Assembly (NCBI GenBank): GCA_020024105.1
Contig: JAHHUH010000033.1
Location: forward strand, 1-14,974
Source of the DNA: Phascolarctobacterium sp.
GTDB lineage: Bacteria; Bacillota; Negativicutes; Acidaminococcales; Acidaminococcaceae
Reading direction: 5' to 3'
DNA length: 14,974 nucleotides
Positions 1 through 7,766 of the stretch are shown piece by piece; positions within the stretch are counted from its first letter, which is position 1; each line of letters starts with the position of its first letter. The notes under the pieces are model-generated. The model did no database searches, had not been told where the DNA came from, and saw nothing but the letters and a program-made list of their open reading frames with translations. The translations under genes and the position numbers were made by a program.

Positions 1-2
1 AT

Positions 3-31
3 ATTATACTACGCAAGGACTATTTTTACAA
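3..31 (-). promoter_or_regulatory. Outward-facing sigma-A-like promoter at the left edge
   Basis: Read on the minus strand there is a -35 box TTGTAA (31-26), a 17-base spacer and a perfect -10 box TATAAT (8-3). Its start point would fall just outside the window, so it should drive a leftward gene that is not visible here. It lies about 60 bases after the stop codon of the Sel1-repeat gene, where I see no convincing terminator. The boxes are visible; activity is inferred. Confidence 0.5.
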
Positions 32-87
32 GCTAGAAAGCTGGATTTCTCAGAAACATCTGTTTTTCTTGCAAAAGATACCTTTTT

Positions 88-1986
88 TCAGCCATGCAGC
101 AGATTGTGAACCAGATCATCCATCCGTCTACTGCCCTCAAACCAGTTGAGCAGCTTCCAACGAGCCTCCTCGTGGTCCTGGTTGGCAGCCTGCTGGTACC
201 AGTGGACTGCCTGGGCATAGTCCTGCTCCACTCCATGTCCCAGCTCATAAAGAACTGCCAGCTGATACTGGGCCTCTACCTGGCCCTGCTCCGCTGCCTG
301 CTGATAGAGGGCTACGGCCCGGCCTAAATTTTTGCTGACACCCCTGCCATCCTGATAGCAGCGTCCCAGCTGGTAGCTTATCTGGGGTGGGCAGCCCTGC
401 TGTACCTGCTCATAAAGCTGTACATAATGGATTTTTTCCTGGTACTCATCCAGACCGGTGCAGGCATTTTCACCCTGCTGCTCTCCTGCCTGCCGGTACC
501 AGCGGATGGCCTCTTCCATATTCTGGTCCACGCCCCTGCCCTCCTCATAGCATAAGCCCAGCTTGTACTGGGCCCGGCCATGCTTCTGGGCTGCGGCCTT
601 CTCATACCAGGCAAAGGCTGTTTCCAATGTGCGACGACAGCCCCGTCCGTAGGTAAAGCATTCCGCCAGCTGGTACTGAGCCTCTGCTTCGCCCTGCTCC
701 GCCGCCTGGGTATACCATTTTACCGCATTCTTATAGTTTTTATTCTTCATTCCCCAACCGTGATAATAGCAGGTAGCCACAGCCTCCTGGGCGGGAGCAT
801 AGTCTAAATCAGCCGCCTGCTGATAGCATTTCAGCGCAGCCTTGACATCCTCCGGCCGGCCCTCCAGTCCGTAAAAATACTGCTGTCCCTGCTGATAAAG
901 AACTTCTGCCTCCTGCAGCTCCTTAGCCGAGGGTTTTCTCGGTAGGGTGTCAGCCTTGGACGGAGCCTGCTTCTTCCTGGCAGCTGTCTCCTCAGAGGGA
1001 AGGTATTTGCCTAAAGCTGCCTGAGCCTCCAGCTGCCCCAAGGCAGCCGCCTTTTTAAAATACCTCTGGGCCTTCTCCAGGTCCGCCTTCAGCTTATAAC
1101 CATTTTCATAAATCAAGCCTAGTCGGTATAGAGCCTCGGCATGATTCTTCCCGGCTGCCTTAGCATACCAGTCCCTGGCCTCCTTATAATCCCGTTTCAA
1201 GCCCCAGCCATTTTCCAAAAAGAGCCCTAGCTTATACTGGGCACCTACATGCCCCTGCTGGGCAGCCTTTCGGTACCAGGCAACCGCCAGGGAATAGTTC
1301 TGACGACCGCCATAGTCCTCTTCATAAAAACCGCCCAAGGCAAATTGCGCCTCCGCCAGTCCCAGCTCCGCTGCCCTGGTCCAATATTTCACCACCTGCT
1401 TCATGTCCCGGATAACACCATCACCCTTATAGTAGCGTTGTCCCAGGGTAAGCAGCTGGCGAGGATCGTTCTCGTCAATATCCGTTACCGCTCGTGCAGT
1501 ATTCTTAGCCTTCCGGTCGGACTTGGAGACAGGCTTTTCCTCTACCTCACTACTTAAAAAGTAGGCCTCAATATCCTCCATACTTCCCTGAACGGAGCTG
1601 GACTGATAATCCTTATAGGTATTGTTCAGCTCCCGCAGGAACAGATTTAGGGATTTAAGAGCTGTATTAGCCTCATTTTTGGAAAGGACAGCCTCACTAT
1701 GAACTGCCTTATTACCAATATCCACAATGGTCAGCAGGGCAGTATATTCCTGAGCAGAAAAGGAGCCCTGCCTGTTCAGCCCGTCCACCAGAGCCTTCAG
1801 ATTCAGCTGCTCCTCGCCCCCGTAATAGCGCTGGCTCAGCCACTGGATAACCAGGTCCAAAGTCTTACGGGACTTAAAGGCGCTCAGCTCGTAGCGCCCC
1901 TCCAGATATAAGGCCTCCGCCTCATCGGCATGACGGTAAAAACCACTTAATAATCTATTGCATTGCAGAAAGTCAAATCTACTCAT
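88..1986 (-). CDS. DUF4145-like domain protein with about ten Sel1 repeats
   Basis: A soluble 632-residue protein. Residues about 20-122 resemble DUF4145: a helical region with a conserved-looking GNKAVH (91-96), a domain known from restriction-enzyme subunits and many orphan proteins. A charged linker follows. Then come about four Sel1 repeats (about 175-328), a Lys/Pro-rich spacer (about 330-362) and about six more (about 363-615). The repeats show the usual pattern of A..LG..Y..G.GV..D...A..WY..AA..G. Sel1 repeats form alpha-solenoids that bind other proteins, so a scaffold or adaptor role is likely; no catalytic motif is seen. I chose the ATG at 1986 over one 9 bases upstream because the GAAGGA ribosome binding site (1996-2001) abuts the upstream ATG but sits 9 bases from this one. 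No signal peptide is evident, unlike many secreted Sel1 proteins. The gene is separated by a terminator from the paired genes upstream. Confidence 0.85.
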   Translation of the reverse strand: MSRFDFLQCNRLLSGFYRHADEAEALYLEGRYELSAFKSRKTLDLVIQWLSQRYYGGEEQLNLKALVDGLNRQGSFSAQEYTALLTIVDIGNKAVHSEAVLSKNEANTALKSLNLFLRELNNTYKDYQSSSVQGSMEDIEAYFLSSEVEEKPVSKSDRKAKNTARAVTDIDENDPRQLLTLGQRYYKGDGVIRDMKQVVKYWTRAAELGLAEAQFALGGFYEEDYGGRQNYSLAVAWYRKAAQQGHVGAQYKLGLFLENGWGLKRDYKEARDWYAKAAGKNHAEALYRLGLIYENGYKLKADLEKAQRYFKKAAALGQLEAQAALGKYLPSEETAARKKQAPSKADTLPRKPSAKELQEAEVLYQQGQQYFYGLEGRPEDVKAALKCYQQAADLDYAPAQEAVATCYYHGWGMKNKNYKNAVKWYTQAAEQGEAEAQYQLAECFTYGRGCRRTLETAFAWYEKAAAQKHGRAQYKLGLCYEEGRGVDQNMEEAIRWYRQAGEQQGENACTGLDEYQEKIHYVQLYEQVQQGCPPQISYQLGRCYQDGRGVSKNLGRAVALYQQAAEQGQVEAQYQLAVLYELGHGVEQDYAQAVHWYQQAANQDHEEARWKLLNWFEGSRRMDDLVHNLLHG

Positions 1987-2021
1987 CGTCCACATTCCTT
2001 CAACATTAACATCATATTCAT

Positions 2022-2030
2022 ATTATAGCA
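2022..2030 (-). promoter_or_regulatory. Extended -10 promoter of the long Sel1-repeat gene
   Basis: On the minus strand the sequence TGCTATAAT (2030-2022) is a perfect TATAAT with an upstream TGn extension, and no good -35 box lies 17 bases further up, as is usual for extended -10 promoters. It would give a leader of about 30 bases before the ATG at 1986. It lies downstream of the terminator of the preceding operon, so the long Sel1 gene appears to be transcribed independently. Confidence 0.55.
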
Positions 2031-2086
2031 TAAAATAGGAGGGTAACCATTCTAATATGCAGCCCACCCCAAAGGAATAGCAGTAC

Positions 2087-2117
2087 AAAAAATCCCACGG
2101 GACCCGGTCCAGGGGAT
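2087..2117 (-). terminator. Rho-independent terminator after the short Sel1 gene
   Basis: Read on the minus strand, ATCCC (117-113 of the 2000s) pairs with GGGAT (96-92), with an inner GGAC/GTCC stem, and is followed by a run of six T. It lies about 20 bases past the stop codon at 2139 and should end the two-gene transcript 3509-2139. Confidence 0.6.
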
Positions 2118-2138
2118 GCAATTTACTACCTATACAAA

Positions 2139-2702
2139 TTATTTGAACAGCAAAAGATTCTTATCAGCTGCTATATCAGCGGAAAATTCCATGAGGACAA
2201 TAGCATTAGGCTCCCCCTGCTCGGCAGCCTGAACCATCCATTTAGCAGCCAGCTCAAAATTTCTCTCCATACCCTGTCCCGCAAGATAGGCACTGCCAAG
2301 AGCAAATTGGGCTCCTGCATGTACCTGTTGTGCCGCCTTTTCATTCCAGAGGAAGGCCTGGTGGTAATCACGTTCCACTCCACAGCCCATTCTATAGCAT
2401 CCACCTACATTGAATTGAGCATCTGCCAAGCCCTGCTGTGCCGCCTTCAAATGCCAGATGAACACCTCGGAGTAATCTTTAGCAACCCCCAACCCATGCA
2501 AATAATATATGGGCAGATGATTTTGCGCTTCCACATAGCCCGCTTCAGCTGCTGCCCTAACGAGCTGGAAGGCCTTCTTGTAATCCTTAGCAACGCCGCC
2601 AATACCCTGTTCATAGCATAGACCTAATTGGTATTGCTCATGTAAATCAAGCTCCTCCGTTTGAGGGACCTTGTCAACAAATTGATTACGCTTCTTTTCC
2701 AT
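2139..2702 (-). CDS. Short Sel1-repeat protein
   Basis: A 187-residue protein made almost wholly of Sel1 repeats. About four tandem units span residues 20-170, with recognisable segments such as YQLGLCYEQG, AQFNVGGCYRMGCGV and AQFALGSAYLAGQGM. There is no signal peptide, so it is probably cytoplasmic. The family forms an alpha-solenoid used for protein-protein contacts; no enzymatic residues are seen. The start is well supported by AGGAGG eight bases upstream. That site overlaps the stop codon of the preceding gene, leaving 12 bases between the two coding regions, so the pair is almost certainly co-transcribed and perhaps translationally coupled. Its repeats resemble those of the longer neighbour downstream, suggesting local duplication of Sel1 material, but that needs an alignment. 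The specific partner is unknown. Confidence 0.85.
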   Translation of the reverse strand: MEKKRNQFVDKVPQTEELDLHEQYQLGLCYEQGIGGVAKDYKKAFQLVRAAAEAGYVEAQNHLPIYYLHGLGVAKDYSEVFIWHLKAAQQGLADAQFNVGGCYRMGCGVERDYHQAFLWNEKAAQQVHAGAQFALGSAYLAGQGMERNFELAAKWMVQAAEQGEPNAIVLMEFSADIAADKNLLLFK

Positions 2703-2714
2703 TACTGGGACCTC

Positions 2715-3509
2715 CTATTTATTCCTTTTAGACAGCTTTTTAATCATTGCCTTCAAGCTAGCATTTTCTCCGGCCAGCCTATTGTATTCCTGACGCATAT
2801 TTTTGGATTTGGACACAAAATGTACCTCTTGCCTTGCCAGCTGTTCTTCCAACTTCTTTACCTGCTGACGCAAGCGTTTAACTTCCTGGAAAAGCTCTTC
2901 ATTGGTTTTAATATTTTTGCCTTCCTTGGTCAAATCATCCCATTGTCCGTCCAAAGCATAAAAGGCATAAGCACCAAAGCTCATAGCAGTCTTCCCCACT
3001 GCATCCATCCCTAGCAAAATGACTTGTCTACTTTCTAAAAGCTCCACTAATGCCCCAAAGTCCGGTTGATTAGGGTCTAATTTAGCAAAATCAGCGCCCA
3101 CATTATAGACATTATTGATGGTAACTATTCCCTTATAACTAATTCCATTGACCATTTTTTCCTCATTAGAGAACGTTAAGGTCGCCAAGCAGAGCTTTTT
3201 TTGCGGATTTAAAGCTAAATTACAATTAATAATAATCCTTGTTGGCGTCATTTTTACCAAGCTCAGGACAATGATATTTTTAAAATCAGGCTGGCTCAGC
3301 TTGACGCCAATGCCCCTAGTTTTCTGTACCATAATACTGCTCTTAGCTGCAAAGCTGCCATTTAAAAGTACCGCCTTAAATACTCCTTCAGTTTCATAAT
3401 AATTGTTTTGGAGGGTTATGGTTTTCAGATATCTGCTAATATCATTATTGTTAAAGGGTTCCTGTTTGCCAGTGTATTCATTGTTATACAAAATCTCTTC
3501 GGGCTTCAT
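2715..3509 (-). CDS. Unrecognised protein with C-terminal coiled coil
   Basis: I do not recognise this 264-residue protein. Residues 1-160 look like a beta-rich globular domain (alternating hydrophobic stretches such as IIVLSLVKM and RIIINCNLAL). Residues about 200-262 are highly charged and heptad-like, with LRQQVKKLEEQLARQE, so a coiled coil is likely. Between them lies GMDAVGKT (167-174), which matches the Walker A pattern GxxxxGKT and resembles the P-loop of Arf-type GTPases. No full G-domain follows, so nucleotide binding is doubtful. There is no signal peptide or membrane helix. The start is supported by GAAGGA a few bases upstream. The gene is first in a tight pair with the short Sel1 gene 12 bases downstream, so the two products probably act together. 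Base composition is more AT-rich than the Sel1 genes. The first domain may be a PH-like or bacterial regulatory fold, but I cannot show it. Confidence 0.7.
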   Translation of the reverse strand: MKPEEILYNNEYTGKQEPFNNNDISRYLKTITLQNNYYETEGVFKAVLLNGSFAAKSSIMVQKTRGIGVKLSQPDFKNIIVLSLVKMTPTRIIINCNLALNPQKKLCLATLTFSNEEKMVNGISYKGIVTINNVYNVGADFAKLDPNQPDFGALVELLESRQVILLGMDAVGKTAMSFGAYAFYALDGQWDDLTKEGKNIKTNEELFQEVKRLRQQVKKLEEQLARQEVHFVSKSKNMRQEYNRLAGENASLKAMIKKLSKRNK

Positions 3510-3536
3510 TATTTTTCCTTCTTTCTGAATTATTCT

Positions 3537-3552
3537 AGGATGTCTTCATCCT
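3537..3552 (-). promoter_or_regulatory. Small perfect hairpin in the leader of the coiled-coil gene
   Basis: AGGATG and CATCCT form a perfect 6-bp inverted repeat around a four-base loop, 28-43 bases before the ATG at 3509 and just upstream of the ribosome binding site. It lacks a T-tract in either direction, so it is not a terminator. It may be a leader hairpin or operator; function is unknown. Confidence 0.3.
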
Positions 3553-3630
3553 GTTATCCTTTATATCCGGCGTATTTCTTAAAAACGGCATTAAAAAAAT
3601 ACTTTCTGTATATTTTTTTAGAATTTCTCA

Positions 3631-3689
3631 AAAATAAAAAAGCCCCGCAAGAATAGGTTTTCTAAACGAATACCATATTCTCGCGAGAC
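3631..3689 (-). terminator. Terminator downstream of the broken BCCT gene
   Basis: Read on the minus strand, 3689-3676 pairs with 3655-3642 in a 14-bp stem that uses three G-U wobbles, followed by TTTTTT-A-TTTT. On the plus strand the wobbles become A-C mismatches and no T-run follows, so it is directional. It lies about 115 bases after the BCCT stop codon and would insulate the coiled-coil/Sel1 operon. Confidence 0.65.
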
Positions 3690-3805
3690 TACTATACCCT
3701 ACGGGTAAGAAAAGCTACTTTTTTAATTGTTATACATGCATACCAGAGGTTTTACCAAGCAGTTCCCTGTGATTGGAGCTACGACAGAGCACAGGTACAG
3801 CATAT

Positions 3806-5055
3806 TTAGGCCTTCTCCATTTCCAATGCCTCTACCTCTTCCGTCTCATCGACCTGCTCTTCCTCGCTTACCTGCTCCTCCACCCTGACTACTACGCTAC
3901 CATCGTCACTGGCCACACCTAGGTATAGGGAATAAAGCAAAGCAAGCAGGGCTACAGAAAAAGGCAGTCCCAGCATGATCACTGCCGCCTGAATAGTATT
4001 AAAGGACTGTTCACCGCCAATAAGGAGCACGGCTACAGCAATACAGCCCTGGATTACAGCCCAGAAAATACGCTGATGCTTGGGCGGATGCTGCAGACCA
4101 CCACTAGCCATGCTGCTTACCACCAGAGAGCCGGAGTCACTACTGGTCAGGAAGAAGGTAGCAATAGTCAATACCGCCGTTACCGAAAGCAGATTTTGGA
4201 AAAAATCTGATGCCGTTAAAAGCTGGAACATTTGGAAAATAGCGGTGGCAATGTTTTCATGAATGGCCGCAGACCTCATTCAAATAGACTCCTGCGCCAC
4301 CTAAAATCGTCATGGAAACCACCGTAATACAAAGCAGCTGGACCTCCACACTATAATCTACTCCAAAGGCAAAATTCATACCCGCATTAACCTGTTGGGT
4401 TCCCAATCCCAGGGAGGTAGCCAGGCCAAAAAGAATGGACACGGTACAGAGGGTATCTATGCAATCTCCGGCCAGGCCGTAAATTCTCTTTTTCAGCAAG
4501 GGATAGAAAAGACTACGGGCCGCAAAGGGTAATCCCTTATTATTAGGAAAAATAACCCAGGCCGATGGCCAGGATGCCATAGATTGCCCAGGGATGCAGG
4601 CCCCAATGAACGAACATCACCTTAAAATTGTCAAAAGCACCACTACCATCCAAGGCCGGAGGCAGCTGGAGATGGTAAATAGGCTCCGCTACCCCGTAGA
4701 AAAAAATACCAATGCCGATACCGGCACTAAAAATCATGGAATACCAGGCTATGTCCCCAAAGACCGGTCGGGCCTCAGGCCCACCTAAACTAATTTTTCC
4801 GTAGGGAGAACAACATAGCCACAGCATATAGAAAAGGACTGCGTTCACCATCAACACGTATAGCCAGCTAAAATGCTCATTAAAATAGCTGTTCAAGGAG
4901 CTGAAAAAGGCAGCACCGGCATCTGGTGCCAGTAGGGTATAAAAAATAAAGGCCAAGGTACAAACAGCCGTCGTCAGGGAAACAAACCGCTCCTTCTTCC
5001 GCTGTAAATCAGCCCTATAGCCCCTACTCGCGTTCAATCTTCTGTTGTCACTCAT
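3806..5055 (-). pseudogene. Broken BCCT-family betaine/carnitine/choline transporter
   Basis: Three reading-frame pieces together match one BCCT transporter, a secondary carrier for quaternary ammonium osmolytes. Piece 1 (5055-4543) has helices 1-4, including the characteristic HWG..PW of helix 4. Piece 2 (about 4560-4257) continues with NNKGLPFAARS and helices 5-6 (SLGLGTQQVNAG). Piece 3 (4279-3806) has the end of the fold, with ENIATAIFQ, FFLTSSDSGS and two last helices. The first break is one extra base in a run of five T on the coding strand (plus-strand A-run 4548-4552): removing it restores GYFPNNKGLP. The second break coincides with a missing block of very roughly 130-150 residues, expected to hold helices 7-9 and the tryptophan-rich substrate helix 8. 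The remaining span, about 416 codons, is short for a family of about 500-600. The tail is unusually acidic. The start has GGGGGTG eight bases upstream. It is almost certainly non-functional. Confidence 0.85.
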
Positions 5056-5418
5056 AAGCTACACCCCCATTGGGTCGTGAAGGCCGGGCCCCCACTAGAA
5101 TCAAATAATTAGGCATATCTTCAAGCTTTCATACACGCAAATACCATTTTCAAACGCCATTTAATGCACATTTAACTATTAAATAGAAGATTTTCATCTC
5201 TTAATTTTCGATACATCTAATATATTTGTTATTTATATTTCATCATAATTTCTCTGCATAGAAAAATTTAAATAATTTTTTAATTAGTAATTAAGTAATT
5301 TTTTCCAATTATCTGGCAATAGTTTTCAAGCAGCTGCTCCTTTCTTGACACCCCTCAAGTGCGGGAATTATAATGCTCTTAGCTATATAAATAACTACAG
5401 CCACAAGGAGGAAAAGCC
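5056..5418. other. AT-rich divergent intergenic region
   Basis: 363 bases between two divergent genes with no credible coding sequence. The plus-strand side carries the clear promoter of the UvrA-like gene. The middle (about 5220-5310) is nearly all A/T, with a loose duplication of TAATTTTTT. I could not identify a convincing promoter for the broken BCCT gene on the minus strand. A GC-rich patch (5082-5092) lies just before its ribosome binding site. Confidence 0.6.
5345..5374 (+). promoter_or_regulatory. Consensus sigma-A promoter of the UvrA-like gene
   Basis: A perfect -35 TTGACA (5345-5350), an 18-base spacer and a perfect -10 TATAAT (5369-5374) lie 44 bases before the start codon. The inverted repeat CTTGA (5344-5348) / TCAAG (5355-5359) straddles the -35 box and could be an operator. 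AAGGAGG (5405-5411) sits seven bases from the ATG, so expression should be strong when not repressed. Confidence 0.85.
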
Positions 5419-7668
5419 ATGTATCAGAATAAAATACGCGTTGTGAACGCTACGCAGAATAATTTAAAAAATATCTCCCTGGAGCTGCCCAAGCACCAGA
5501 TTACTGTAGTCACCGGCGTTTCCGGCTCCGGCAAAAGCTCCCTGGTCCTGGACACCATTGCCGCCCAATCCCGACGTGAGCTGAACGATACCTTTCCCAG
5601 CTACGCCCAACGCCTGCTGCCCAAGTATGGTCGTCCCCATGTGGGCCACATCCAGCACCTGCCTACAGCCATCGTCATCGACCAGAAAAAGCCCTCAGGC
5701 CAGGTACGCTCCACGGTAGGCACCTACACGGACACCTATGCCCTGCTGCGCCTGCTCTTTTCCCGTGTGGGTAGTCCCTTCGTCGGCTATTCCGATTCCT
5801 TTTCCTTCAACCATCCCCAGGGTCGTTGTCCCCGCTGTGATGGTTTGGGTGAAATTACAGAGCTGGATGTGCACAAGCTGGTCGATTTTAACAAATCCCT
5901 GAACGAACCCGGCTGCATTAACTACGTAGCCTACGAGCCCGGTCAATGGCGCTGGCTCTACTATGGTGCCTGCGGTCTTTTTGATCCTAATAAGAAAATT
6001 CGCGATTTTACGGAGGAGGAGCTGCGCCTCTTCCTCTATCAGGAGCCCATGCAGCTGAAAAATCCGCCGCCTGAATACTATAAGAACGGTCGTTACGAGG
6101 GTCTCATGTACCGTATGAACCGCATGCTGAAAAGGGATGATGCCAAGGTCCACTGGAAGAAGCTAGAGCCCCTGGTAACCCAGGGTGTCTGCCCCGACTG
6201 CCACGGCACCCGTCTAAAGCCGGAAATTTTAACCTGTAAGGTTGCAGGCAGGAATATCGCCCAGGTAACCGGCATGCCCCTGGCAGAAATCATTCCCTGG
6301 CTGGATTCCATTACCGATCTTTTAGCGGTAGATATGTGCGTTGCCCTCCGCAGCCGTATCCAGGCCCTTATTGATATCGGTCTGGACTATCTGACCCTGG
6401 ATAGAGCCATGGGAACCCTTTCCGGTGGCGAGGCCCAGCGCTGTAAAATTGCCAAATATAATAACTCCTCCTTGTCCGACTTGCTCTACATTCTGGACGA
6501 GCCCAGCGTAGGTCTGCACAGCCATGACATCCATCGGCTGTGCGAGGCCATTGTAGGCCTGAAGGATAGGGGTAATACGGTCCTCATGGTGGAGCATCAT
6601 CGAGAAATGATGGAGATTGCGGACCATATTGTGGACATGGGCCCCGGTGCCGGCTCCCAGGGGGGTGAAATCCTGTTTGAAGGCTCCTATCCCGAGCTGC
6701 TTCAGGGCAATACCCTGACCGGTCAGCTGCTCCGTCAACAGCATGGTCTGAAGCAGGAGCTGCGCCAGCCTACGGACTGGTTCAAGCTGGAGCATCTTCA
6801 GCTCCATAATCTACAGGATATCTCCCTCCAGCTCCCCCGAGGTCTGTTCACTGTTATCGCCGGTGTAGCAGGCTCCGGTAAAAGCTCCCTCATGCAGGCC
6901 TTTGCGGACCAGGCCCAGGAGGAGGTCATCCTCATTAATCAGAAGGCCATCGGCAGCAGTCTCCGCTCCACTCCGGCTACCTACCTAGGTGTCGCCGATG
7001 ATATCCGCAAGCTCTTCGCCAAGGTCAGCGGTCAGAAGGTGGGCCTCTTCTCTTTCAATGGTGCCGGTGCCTGCCCCGTCTGCCAGGGCAAGGGCATCAT
7101 CGTCGCAGAAATGGCCTTCATGGATTCCATTGAAACCGAATGTGAGGCCTGTGGTGGACTGCGCTATTCCCAGGAGGCCCTGCAATACAAGCTCCACGGA
7201 CTCAATATCGCCCAGGTCATGGACTTGACCATTACCCAGGCCCAGGAGCTCTTTGCCGATACCCCCATTGCCCAAAAGCTGCAGCCTCTGGCAGATGTGG
7301 GACTGTTCTACCTGCATCTGAACCAGGCTCTTTCCACTCTCTCCGGTGGCGAGCTGCAGCGCATGAAATTGGCCTCCTATCTGGGTAAGAAAGGACAAAT
7401 CCTTATTCTGGATGAACCCACCGACGGTCTTCATCTTCAGGATATCCAGAACATCATCCAGCTCTTCGATAAGCTGGTCAGCCAGGGCAACTCCCTCTTC
7501 CTGATAGAGCATAATCTAGAGGTGCTGAAGGCTGCTGATTATGTGGTAGAGCTGGGACCCGGCGGTGGTCGTGAGGGTGGCCGCATTATCTTTACCGGTA
7601 CGCCGGAGGAAATGCTCCACAGCCCTGTTTCCGTTACCGGTCCCTATCTGGCCCAGGCCCTAAAATAA
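5419..7668 (+). CDS. Short UvrA-like ABC ATPase lacking the UvrB-binding domain
   Basis: A 749-residue tandem ABC ATPase of the UvrA family, which recognises DNA lesions using two ATP sites. Site I: Walker A GVSGSGKSS (33-41), signature LSGGEAQR (334-341), Walker B with DE at 360-361. Site II: Walker A GVAGSGKSS (482-490), signature LSGGELQR (641-648), DE at 665-666. The C-terminal zinc module (CPVC...CEAC, around 550-590) is intact. Canonical UvrA is about 940 residues. Here the region that should follow ARIG.PYCPIC is missing: the chain jumps from LLFSRVGSPF almost directly to FSFNHPQGRCPRCDGLG, removing the UvrB-binding domain and the first CxxC of zinc module 1. This matches the short UvrA paralogues known in Bacillota and the DrrC-like drug-resistance proteins, not the housekeeping repair subunit. 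No uvrB or uvrC is adjacent. A role in tolerance of DNA-binding compounds is inferred. The ribosome binding site and promoter are excellent. Confidence 0.9.
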   Translation: MYQNKIRVVNATQNNLKNISLELPKHQITVVTGVSGSGKSSLVLDTIAAQSRRELNDTFPSYAQRLLPKYGRPHVGHIQHLPTAIVIDQKKPSGQVRSTVGTYTDTYALLRLLFSRVGSPFVGYSDSFSFNHPQGRCPRCDGLGEITELDVHKLVDFNKSLNEPGCINYVAYEPGQWRWLYYGACGLFDPNKKIRDFTEEELRLFLYQEPMQLKNPPPEYYKNGRYEGLMYRMNRMLKRDDAKVHWKKLEPLVTQGVCPDCHGTRLKPEILTCKVAGRNIAQVTGMPLAEIIPWLDSITDLLAVDMCVALRSRIQALIDIGLDYLTLDRAMGTLSGGEAQRCKIAKYNNSSLSDLLYILDEPSVGLHSHDIHRLCEAIVGLKDRGNTVLMVEHHREMMEIADHIVDMGPGAGSQGGEILFEGSYPELLQGNTLTGQLLRQQHGLKQELRQPTDWFKLEHLQLHNLQDISLQLPRGLFTVIAGVAGSGKSSLMQAFADQAQEEVILINQKAIGSSLRSTPATYLGVADDIRKLFAKVSGQKVGLFSFNGAGACPVCQGKGIIVAEMAFMDSIETECEACGGLRYSQEALQYKLHGLNIAQVMDLTITQAQELFADTPIAQKLQPLADVGLFYLHLNQALSTLSGGELQRMKLASYLGKKGQILILDEPTDGLHLQDIQNIIQLFDKLVSQGNSLFLIEHNLEVLKAADYVVELGPGGGREGGRIIFTGTPEEMLHSPVSVTGPYLAQALK

Positions 7669-7676
7669 AACAGAAA

Positions 7677-7728
7677 ACCCCAGTGGCAAGCCACGGCAGC
7701 TCCGCCGCCCTGCTACTGGGGTCTTTTT
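7677..7728. terminator. Bidirectional terminator between convergent genes
   Basis: CCCCAGTGGC (7678-7687) pairs with GCTACTGGGG (7712-7721), with one G-T wobble, and a second inner stem CGGC/GCCG (7694-7697 / 7704-7707). On the plus strand it is followed by TCTTTTT; on the minus strand by TTTTCTGTTTTATTTT. It therefore serves both the UvrA-like gene, which ends ten bases earlier, and the ADP-ribosylglycohydrolase gene arriving from the right. Confidence 0.85.
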
Positions 7729-7766
7729 AACTATAAAATTATCAGCTAAGGCTTGTCCAGTGGGCT

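Noticed and set aside
94..1911. Plus-strand frames and the periodic repeat of bases across the long Sel1 gene, considered as a possible tandem DNA repeat or CRISPR array
   Set aside because: The period of about 108 bases comes from the 36-residue Sel1 protein repeats; the units are diverged at DNA level and there are no unique spacers.
5464..7512. Long open frames on the minus strand inside the UvrA-like gene
   Set aside because: They mirror the strongly biased codons of the real plus-strand gene, carry no family motifs and lack ribosome binding sites.
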